NCBI GenBank assembly: GCA_934552825.1
Contig: CAKTEQ010000004.1
Coordinates: 124,001-188,000 of the forward strand
DNA length: 64,000 nt
Direction: 5' to 3'
Source of the DNA: an uncultured Oscillospiraceae bacterium
Lineage (GTDB): Bacteria; Bacillota; Clostridia; Oscillospirales; Oscillospiraceae
Shown one piece after another: positions 58,113 to 64,000 of this stretch. Position 1 is the stretch's first letter. Each line of letters opens with the position of its first letter. The notes beneath the pieces are model-generated. The model worked only from the letters and a program-made list of their open reading frames with translations. It had not been told where the DNA came from and did not search any database. Made by a program: the position numbers and the translations under genes.

Positions 58113-58715
58113 ATGTCAAATGAGCCACAGACGCAGAAAAAACGTAACGTTGCCAGCGAAACGCGTGAAAAACTCATCCAAGCGGGACTTGAGGAGCTCA
58201 CCGAAGTAGGCGTTCACGCCTTTTCCACAAGAAACGTCGCCCGTCGCTGCGGCGTCTCCTGCGCTACTCCCTACAAACATTTCAAGGATACCCATGCTTT
58301 CATCGCCGAGATCCTCGGCTATATCAACAAGCTTTACTACGCAAGGCAGGAGGTCATTCTCCGGGAATACGCAAATTGCAGCAATAAGCGCCAGCTTCTT
58401 GAGATAAGCCTCGACTACATCCGTTTCCTCACAGAATATCCCCAGTTCAGGCAGGTAATGATGCAGAACTTCAAGGACTGCGACGAGGAGTACCGTTGTC
58501 TGAGGGGGCAGCTCAGCCTCAAGACATATGAAGCCGTTTCACGCTACTGCGAAGAGGTCCATATGCCGCCTGACGTGCGCCACAGAAAGACCTTCATCTG
58601 CCGTTCCATCATCTACGGCGCCGCTATACTCTTCGGAAATGCCGAAATGGAATACAACGACGAAAACATGCAGATGGTCGCCGATATGCTGGACCGCGAA
58701 TTTGAGCTTAACTGA
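58113..58715 (+). CDS. TetR-family transcriptional regulator
   Basis: A 200-residue TetR protein. The HTH lies at about 18-62 (TREKLIQAGLEELTEVGVHAFSTRNVARRCGVSCATPYKHFKDTHAFIAEIL), followed by an all-helical ligand domain. The ATG at 58113 has AGAGGAG upstream; an in-frame GTG at 58101 overlaps it. It is divergent from the fab/acc operon, whose promoter carries a palindrome, so it is the likely lipid-synthesis repressor or sensor. The ligand is probably an acyl-CoA or acyl-ACP, by analogy with FabR/FasR-type regulators; that is inference. Confidence 0.92.
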   Translation: MSNEPQTQKKRNVASETREKLIQAGLEELTEVGVHAFSTRNVARRCGVSCATPYKHFKDTHAFIAEILGYINKLYYARQEVILREYANCSNKRQLLEISLDYIRFLTEYPQFRQVMMQNFKDCDEEYRCLRGQLSLKTYEAVSRYCEEVHMPPDVRHRKTFICRSIIYGAAILFGNAEMEYNDENMQMVADMLDREFELN

Positions 58716-58726
58716 ATTCAACCAAA

Positions 58727-58774
58727 AGATAAGATCAGCCCCGCGCAGGAATCTGCGCGGGGCTGATCTTATCT
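58727..58774. terminator. Bidirectional terminator between tetR and butyrate kinase
   Basis: A 22-bp perfect stem (58727-58748 with 58753-58774), loop GAAT, between convergent genes. Confidence 0.88.
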
Positions 58775-58779
58775 TCGCT

Positions 58780-59922
58780 TTATGCTATGACCTCTGGTTT
58801 AAACTTCTCATAGAATTCACGTTTTGAGCTGAAGCCTCTCGGCATCAGGTCGAAGAGCTGCGCCTCTTCCTTCCCGTCCAGCACGGCGAGGGCACCCTTT
58901 GCAAGGCCCTCCATCTCCAGCTCCCCGGGTATTATCTCGATGGGCGCCATGTAGCTTATGCGCTCCGTGAGCAGATTTATGAGTCTTTTGTTGTTTGCCA
59001 GCCCGCCTGTAAGTATTATGGCGTCTATCTTCCCCTTGAGCACCGGCCCCATCTGCCCTATCTGCTTTGCCGCGCCGTAGGCCATCAGTTCGAACATGAG
59101 CGCCGCTACGCTGTCGCCATTGTCCGCCCGGGCTTCCAGTTCCCTGCCGTCTGAGGTTCCCGTATAGGCGAGAAAGCCAGAGCCGCCCATAACAAGGCGC
59201 TGCATCTCCGCCTCGGAGTACTTTCCGGAATAGCACAGGCGTGTAAACTCGTCGAGGGGCAGGGTTCCGCACCGCTCAGGTGTTATGCAGCCCCGGTAGT
59301 CGTTATGATAATCGATCATTCTGCCGCCCTTTACGGCGCTGAAGGTGCATCCGCCGCCCATGTGGGCCACAATGAAGCTGCACTCCTCCAGAGGCTTACC
59401 CAGCTTTTCCGCCGCCACCTTTGATACTGCCCGTGTGTTGAGCACATGTCCTCCGGAGGCCACGCTGACACCGGGCAGCCCCGTATACGTCGCTATCTCG
59501 TCCATATCCACGGCGAGGACCGAGTCATAGATGATATGGGGCACCGCGTACTTTTTAGCGAGCTTGTCCCCTATCATGCAGCTGAGCGCAGAGACGTGGA
59601 GCGTTGTAGGCGCATAGGTGAGCACGTCTATCATCCAGTCGTTAACAGCGTAGGCTCCGCACCTGCAGGGCGGCAGCGGTCCTCCCCGGGAGGAAATCAT
59701 GCTGAAGGATGACAGATCAATGTCATTATCATCTATGAATTTCTCCACCGCTGCCATTCTGAACGGCAGCTGATCAACAGCGCGCAGGCTCTTCGAAGTC
59801 AGCTCCTTATCCACAGGGATGCTCTCCTTAAGCACACACTCCTCTTCCTCAAAAACCGCGACTTTTATTGACGTAGAGCCGTTATTTATCACAAATATCT
59901 TTCTTTTGTCCATCTGCGGCAT
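58780..59922 (-). CDS. buk: Butyrate kinase family protein
   Basis: A 380-residue ASKHA acetate/butyrate kinase, slightly longer than usual. IFVINNGSTSIKVAVFEEEE is the N-terminal phosphate loop, FIVAHMGGGCTFSAVKGGRMID the central motif and ILTGGLANNKRLINLL the C-terminal nucleotide motif. It would interconvert butyryl-phosphate and butyrate with ATP gain. No phosphotransbutyrylase gene is next to it, and ISSRGGPLPPCRCGAY departs from the usual GRGG segment, so another short acid is possible. The start is uncertain: the ATG at 59922 has AAAGGA at good spacing, 59913 is possible, and an upstream ATG at 59964 is too close to the promoter. Confidence 0.88.
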   Translation of the reverse strand: MPQMDKRKIFVINNGSTSIKVAVFEEEECVLKESIPVDKELTSKSLRAVDQLPFRMAAVEKFIDDNDIDLSSFSMISSRGGPLPPCRCGAYAVNDWMIDVLTYAPTTLHVSALSCMIGDKLAKKYAVPHIIYDSVLAVDMDEIATYTGLPGVSVASGGHVLNTRAVSKVAAEKLGKPLEECSFIVAHMGGGCTFSAVKGGRMIDYHNDYRGCITPERCGTLPLDEFTRLCYSGKYSEAEMQRLVMGGSGFLAYTGTSDGRELEARADNGDSVAALMFELMAYGAAKQIGQMGPVLKGKIDAIILTGGLANNKRLINLLTERISYMAPIEIIPGELEMEGLAKGALAVLDGKEEAQLFDLMPRGFSSKREFYEKFKPEVIA

Positions 59923-60276
59923 TCCCCTTCCTTTTTTCATTCCTTCGCCCATTTCTTCAGGCATACAAGATTTTGGTTAGGATTTTATCACATATGTCTG
60001 TTTTTTGTAAATATATCCCTTCTCCGTATAGTAAATTTTAATAGTTTTCCGTCGCTCGCGGACAAAAGTTTCTCATGCGCGGCGTATTATCAAAAAAACT
60101 TCCCAACGGGCATCAACACCCTTGAAAGCCCTGGAAACATATGCTACAATACTAAAGGAATATAGAAAATATTCCTTAAACTCCGTCATTTTGACGGCAC
60201 CTCCAAAGTCCCGACAGGGTCCTCGGCCGTGCCGCCTCAATAACGGAACAATGTTTATTTGAGGAGGAAATCCAAA
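59923..60276. other. Intergenic region with two divergent promoters and a structured leader
   Basis: 354 bases. On the minus strand TTTACA (60006-60011), 18 bp and TAAAAT (59982-59987, extended TGA) form the buk promoter. On the plus strand TTGAAA (60122-60127), 17 bp and TACAAT (60145-60150, extended TGC) form the promoter of the BMP lipoprotein gene. The leader 60151-60276 holds two small hairpins (60155-60177 and 60182-60196) and a GACGGCAC / GTGCCG pairing over about 45 bases. Confidence 0.65.
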
Positions 60277-61461
60277 ATGAAAAAGCTCATCGCCCTGCTT
60301 CTGGCTCTGGTGATGGTCTTTGCCTTCGCTGCATGCGGCGGCACTGACAAGAAAACCGAAACAGATGCAAAATACCCCGCTGAGAACACGGAGAACACTG
60401 AAAACACAGAGAACACCGAAGAGACGACCGACATGAGCGTCGCTATGATCACAGACTACGGCGACATCACAGACCAGTCCTTCAACCAGACAACGTATGA
60501 AGCCTGTAAGGAGTACTGCTCTGAGAACGGCATCCAGTTCAACTACTTCAAGCCCGCCGGTGACTCCGATGCTGAGCGTGTCGCTATGATCGAGTCCGCT
60601 ATCGACGAGGGCTACAATGTCATCGTGATGCCCGGCTTTGCTTTCGCCGGCGCCATCAAGGAGACAGCAGGCACATATTCCGACATCACCTTCATCGCTC
60701 TGGACGTGAGCGCGGGCGATCTGGGCGCTGACTATGAGCTCCCCTCCAACCTCTATTGCGCTGTTTACCAGGAAGAGCTGTGCGGCTATATGGCAGGCTA
60801 CGCTGCTGTTAAGCTGGGCTACACACACCTGGGCTTCCTTGGCGGCATGGCAGTTCCCGCTGTTGTCCGCTATGGCTACGGCTACCTCCAGGGCATCGAC
60901 GCTGCAGCAGCTGAGCTGGGCAACGCTGATCAGGTAACAGTCGAGTACGTTTACGGCAACCAGTTCTATGGCGACGGCGACATTACAGCCTACATGGACA
61001 ACTGGTATCAGACTCTTGGCGTAGAAGTCGTGTTCGCTTGCGGCGGCGGCATCTACAACTCCGCAGCTGAGGCTGCCGCTAAGGTCGAAGGTGCTAAGGT
61101 CATCGGCGTTGACGTTGACCAGTCCGGCATCATCGACAGCGGCTACGGCGAGGGCATGACAGTTACTTCCGCTATGAAGGGTCTCGCTGCCACAGTTAAG
61201 ACAATGCTGGCAGAAGTCAAGGCAGGCAACTTCGCTAACTACGGCGGCAAGATCGATACTCTGGGTCTCGTCTCCGAGAACCCCGAAGAGAACTATGTCC
61301 AGATCCCCATGACAACACAGTTTGAGGACGGTAAGTTCACGGCTGAGGACTACAAGGCTCTCGTAGCCGGTATGTACTCCGGCGAGATCACAGTCTCCAA
61401 CGACATCGAGACTATTCCCGCAACAGCAGTCACAGTAAACGAGTACGCAAACATCAAGTAA
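60277..61461 (+). CDS. BMP-family ABC transporter substrate-binding lipoprotein
   Basis: A 394-residue lipoprotein. The start at 60277 follows AGGAGGAAATCCAAA and gives a signal peptide ending FAAC with Cys at 20. The linker contains four tandem ENT units coded by a 9-bp repeat (60382-60417). The mature part is a BMP/PnrA domain: MITDYGDITDQSFNQTTYEACKEY, AGYAAVKLGYTHLGFLGGMAVPAV, and a VIGVDVDQSG segment. BMP proteins bind nucleosides for ABC import. It lies upstream of its ATPase and permease but is separated from them by a terminator and a second promoter. Confidence 0.93.
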   Translation: MKKLIALLLALVMVFAFAACGGTDKKTETDAKYPAENTENTENTENTEETTDMSVAMITDYGDITDQSFNQTTYEACKEYCSENGIQFNYFKPAGDSDAERVAMIESAIDEGYNVIVMPGFAFAGAIKETAGTYSDITFIALDVSAGDLGADYELPSNLYCAVYQEELCGYMAGYAAVKLGYTHLGFLGGMAVPAVVRYGYGYLQGIDAAAAELGNADQVTVEYVYGNQFYGDGDITAYMDNWYQTLGVEVVFACGGGIYNSAAEAAAKVEGAKVIGVDVDQSGIIDSGYGEGMTVTSAMKGLAATVKTMLAEVKAGNFANYGGKIDTLGLVSENPEENYVQIPMTTQFEDGKFTAEDYKALVAGMYSGEITVSNDIETIPATAVTVNEYANIK

Positions 61462-61484
61462 AATCATCGGGAAATGATTTTACC

Positions 61485-61520
61485 ATATGGGGACGGACCT
61501 GAGTCCGTCCCCATATTTTT
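61485..61520 (+). terminator. Terminator between the BMP lipoprotein and its ABC genes
   Basis: A 14-bp perfect stem (61485-61498 with 61503-61516), loop CTGA, then TTTTAT. It allows much more lipoprotein than membrane complex to be made. Confidence 0.88.
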
Positions 61521-61562
61521 ATCTCTTTTTACAAAAAAATTCGCCGGTAAGGCATTTTTATT

Positions 61563-61591
61563 TTGAAATATATACAGGTATATAGTATAAT
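61563..61591 (+). promoter_or_regulatory. Promoter of the ABC ATPase-permease genes
   Basis: TTGAAA (61563-61568), a 17-bp spacer and TATAAT (61586-61591). A GTGCAG-type hairpin follows (about 61603-61628) in the leader. Confidence 0.8.
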
Positions 61592-61664
61592 ACATGTATC
61601 GTGGTGCAGTGCGGTGTGCTGCGCTGCATAAGTAAAATCTCCAAGGAATGGGAGGGCGGTAAGC

Positions 61665-63209
61665 TTGGAACAGCCATACGCAATAGAAATGCTAAACATA
61701 ACCAAGCGATTCCCCGGCGTTGTCGCCAACGACAATATCACACTCCAGCTCAAGAAGGGTGAGATACACGCACTGCTGGGCGAGAACGGCGCGGGTAAAT
61801 CAACTCTGATGAGCGTGCTCTTCGGACTGTATACCCCCGAAGAAGGCGTGATCAAAAAGGACGGTCAAATCGTCAAAATCAAGGATCCCAACGACGCTAA
61901 CGCTCTTGGTATAGGCATGGTCCACCAGCACTTCAAGCTCGTTGAGTGCTTCAGTGTGCTGGACAATATCATTCTGGGCGTGGAGCCGTGTAAGATGGGC
62001 TTTCTCCAGAAGGACGTGGCAAGGCAGCGCGTGGTTGAGCTCTCCGAGCGGTATGGTCTCTATATAGATCCCGACGCTCTTATTGAGGACATCACCGTTG
62101 GTATGCAGCAGCGCACGGAAATCCTCAAAATGCTCTACCGGGACAACGAGATCCTCATCTTCGACGAGCCCACAGCCGTGCTCACGCCCCAGGAGATCGA
62201 GGAGCTCATGCAGATAATGCGCAACCTCGTGGCTGAGGGCAAGAGTATACTCTTCATCTCTCATAAGCTCAACGAGATAATGGAGGTTGCCGACAGGGTA
62301 ACCGTCCTGCGCAAGGGCAAATATGTAGGCACCGTAAACGTCTCCGACACAAGCAAGGAGGAGCTCTCCCGCATGATGGTCGGGCGCAGCGTTGAGTTCA
62401 CCGTCCAGAAGGGGGAGGCACATCCGAAGGATGTGGTCTTCCGTGCGGAAAATATCACGGTCGGCTCCAAGGTCCATAAGGAGAACGCCGTTAAAAACGT
62501 CAGCTTCGACGTGCGCGCGGGCGAGATCGTCTGCATCGCCGGTATTGACGGCAATGGCCAGACCGAGCTCGTCTACGGCATCACCGGACTTGAACCCCTT
62601 AAGGGCGGCAAGCTCACTCTCAAGGGCAGGGACATAACCCACCTCTCCATTCGCAAGCGCAGCGTCATGGGCATGAGCCATATCCCGGAGGACCGGCACA
62701 AGTACGGTCTCGTGCTGGACTACACTCTTGAGGACAATATGGTGCTCCAGCGCTATTTCGAACCCGAGTTCGTCTCAAGAGCGGGGTTCCTTAAGCGCAA
62801 GCCTATCCGCGAGTACGCTCTCAGGCTCATCGACCAGTATGACATCCGTTCCGGTCAGGGCCCCACCACTCCGGCGCGCAGCATGTCCGGTGGCAACCAG
62901 CAGAAGGCGATAGTCGCCCGTGAGATCGACCGTGACCCGGAGCTGCTCGTCGCCGTCCAGCCCACCCGCGGCCTAGATGTCGGCGCTATCGAGTACATCC
63001 ACAGTCAAATAATCGCCCAGCGTGACGCCGGCAAGGCGGTGCTGCTGGTGTCTTTGGAAATGGACGAGGTCATGAGCCTGTCCGACCACATTCTCGTCAT
63101 GTACGAGGGTGAGATCGTCGGCGAGCTTGACCCCAAGAAAACGACTAACGAAGAACTCGGTCTCTATATGGCCGGTGCCAAGAGAGAAGGTGCAGCCAAT
63201 GAAAACTAA
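61665..63209 (+). CDS. Nucleoside-type ABC transporter ATP-binding protein (two ABC domains)
   Basis: A 514-residue protein with two ABC domains. Domain 1 has EMLNITKRFPGVVANDNI, Walker A GENGAGKST (about 39-47) and Walker B LIFDEPTAVLTP. Domain 2 starts near 250, has a degenerate Walker A (GIDGNGQTEL) and the signature MSGGNQQK with LLVAVQPTRGLD. This is the NupO/YufO-type ATPase that works with BMP binding proteins. The start is TTG, nine bases from GGGAGG. It overlaps the permease gene by 11 bases. Confidence 0.95.
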   Translation: MEQPYAIEMLNITKRFPGVVANDNITLQLKKGEIHALLGENGAGKSTLMSVLFGLYTPEEGVIKKDGQIVKIKDPNDANALGIGMVHQHFKLVECFSVLDNIILGVEPCKMGFLQKDVARQRVVELSERYGLYIDPDALIEDITVGMQQRTEILKMLYRDNEILIFDEPTAVLTPQEIEELMQIMRNLVAEGKSILFISHKLNEIMEVADRVTVLRKGKYVGTVNVSDTSKEELSRMMVGRSVEFTVQKGEAHPKDVVFRAENITVGSKVHKENAVKNVSFDVRAGEIVCIAGIDGNGQTELVYGITGLEPLKGGKLTLKGRDITHLSIRKRSVMGMSHIPEDRHKYGLVLDYTLEDNMVLQRYFEPEFVSRAGFLKRKPIREYALRLIDQYDIRSGQGPTTPARSMSGGNQQKAIVAREIDRDPELLVAVQPTRGLDVGAIEYIHSQIIAQRDAGKAVLLVSLEMDEVMSLSDHILVMYEGEIVGELDPKKTTNEELGLYMAGAKREGAANEN

Positions 63210-64000
63210 AAAGTCCCTTCTCCGCAGCGACGGTTTCCAGTCACTTATCGCATCCCTGCTGTGCATACTGCTGGGTCTGCTCATAGGCTACATCGTCCTG
63301 CTCATAATCAATCCCGCCGGTGCGTGGGAGGCGATAACCACCATAATCAAGAACTTCCTCACATATTCAAAGAGTCTGGCAAAACTCAAGTATCTGGGCA
63401 GCACCCTCGCAAAGACGGCTCCCCTCATAATGTGCAGCCTCTCCATCTTGTTTGCGTACAAGGTCGGCATGTTCAATATCGGCGCCGCTGGGCAGTATGT
63501 CGTGGGTGCCGGTGCGAGCCTGTACTTTGCCCTGGCACTGCAGATGCCCTGGTATGTTTGTATGCTCGCCGCCGTGGCGGCAGGCGCCCTCTGGGGCGCC
63601 ATCTCCGGCGCGCTGAAGGCTTACTGCAATGTTAACGAAGTCATCTCCTGCATCATGCTCAACTGGATAGGGCTCTACCTCGTGAACTCCCTGCTCATAA
63701 AGGTCAAGGAGACCACGAGCCCCTATACCCTCCCAATAGCCAACACGAGTCCCGGTTCTGTGATCCCTTCCTGCGGGCTCAACAAGCTCTTCAGCAATAA
63801 CCAGTATGTGACTATCGCGATCCCCCTTGCCGTTGTCATTGCCGTGCTCATATGGATCGTCCTCTCCAAGACACAGTTCGGCTATGAGCTCAAGGCGACG
63901 GGCAACAACCCCAACGCCGCCAAGTACTGCGGCATGAACGAGAAGCGCAACCTCATCCTCACCATGGTCATCTCCGGCGCTCTCGCCGGTCTCGGCGCCG
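63199..64000 (+). CDS. ABC transporter permease (BPD_transp_2 family), cut by window end
   Basis: The frame from the ATG at 63199 stays open to the window end (267 codons). It begins MKTKKSLLRSDGFQSLIASLLCI, has several membrane helices, and contains AYKVGMFNIGAAGQYVVGAGA, NEVISCIMLNWIGLYLVNS and the QFGYELKATGNNPNAAKYCGMN coupling-loop region typical of NupP/YufP-type permeases. It forms the membrane channel for the BMP lipoprotein and double ATPase. A second permease gene normally follows and would lie outside the window. Confidence 0.93.
   Translation, partial: MKTKKSLLRSDGFQSLIASLLCILLGLLIGYIVLLIINPAGAWEAITTIIKNFLTYSKSLAKLKYLGSTLAKTAPLIMCSLSILFAYKVGMFNIGAAGQYVVGAGASLYFALALQMPWYVCMLAAVAAGALWGAISGALKAYCNVNEVISCIMLNWIGLYLVNSLLIKVKETTSPYTLPIANTSPGSVIPSCGLNKLFSNNQYVTIAIPLAVVIAVLIWIVLSKTQFGYELKATGNNPNAAKYCGMNEKRNLILTMVISGALAGLGA

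Noticed and set aside
60151..60276. A purine riboswitch before the nucleoside-type transporter
   Set aside because: The conserved purine-aptamer core segments are not present.
60073..61467. A 464-codon minus-strand frame opposite the BMP lipoprotein gene
   Set aside because: The plus-strand gene has a signal peptide, lipobox, ribosome-binding site and promoter; the reverse frame has none.

Overview
The window looks like part of a chromosome from a spore-forming, butyrate-type, Gram-positive gut anaerobe of the Clostridia, most likely near the Oscillospiraceae. The evidence is the gene set: spoVT, a rimP-nusA-ylxR-ylxQ-infB-rbfA-nrnA-truB-ribF order, comEC-holA-RNase M5, the flavin-type enoyl reductase FabK, butyrate kinase, pyruvate carboxylase and many lipobox-type solute-binding proteins. 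The DNA is fairly GC-rich with AT-rich promoters. I saw no rRNA, tRNA, CRISPR array, insertion sequence or prophage. The placement is inference from gene content only.

Region 1 (1-12.8 kb) is an accessory nutrient and catabolic block. It has three related solute-binding lipoproteins with no ABC ATPase or permease beside them, and two LysR regulators. It also has a 6-oxocamphor-hydrolase-like crotonase (probable C-C bond hydrolase of a cyclic diketone), an amidohydrolase of the ACMSD/gamma-resorcylate decarboxylase family, and MATE, SSF and MFS transporters. The substrate is unknown.

Region 2 (12.8-29.3 kb) is housekeeping: HIT protein, alaS, mltG, a tiny cysteine-rich membrane protein, DJ-1, a thymidylate-kinase-like protein, a WecG/TagA glycosyltransferase and an M20 hydrolase. 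It ends with the nusA-infB operon, which has a clear promoter and a leader terminator that fits NusA autoregulation.

Region 3 (29.3-45.8 kb) holds a LysR/DUF1275 divergent pair and a three-gene metal-homeostasis operon. That operon encodes a COG0523 GTPase with 23 histidines in a 51-residue stretch, a second P-loop protein fused to a DUF1980-like domain, and a TPR lipoprotein. Then come spoVT, RNase M5, holA, comEC, pyruvate carboxylase, a HAD phosphatase, a MepA-type MATE pump and udk. The pump has a leader that is a good candidate for a guanidine-IV (mepA-motif) riboswitch.

Region 4 (45.8-58.8 kb) holds deoD and then a 13-gene fatty-acid synthesis operon, in transcription order acpP-fabK-fabD-fabG-accB-fabZ-accC-accD-accA-thioesterase-KS-KS-acyl-CoA ligase. 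It has no fabH. It starts at a consensus promoter with a GTTATC/GATAAC operator just downstream and is divergent from a TetR-family regulator.

Region 5 (58.8-64 kb) holds a lone butyrate kinase and a BMP-family (nucleoside-type) ABC transporter: lipoprotein, double ATPase, and a permease cut by the window end.
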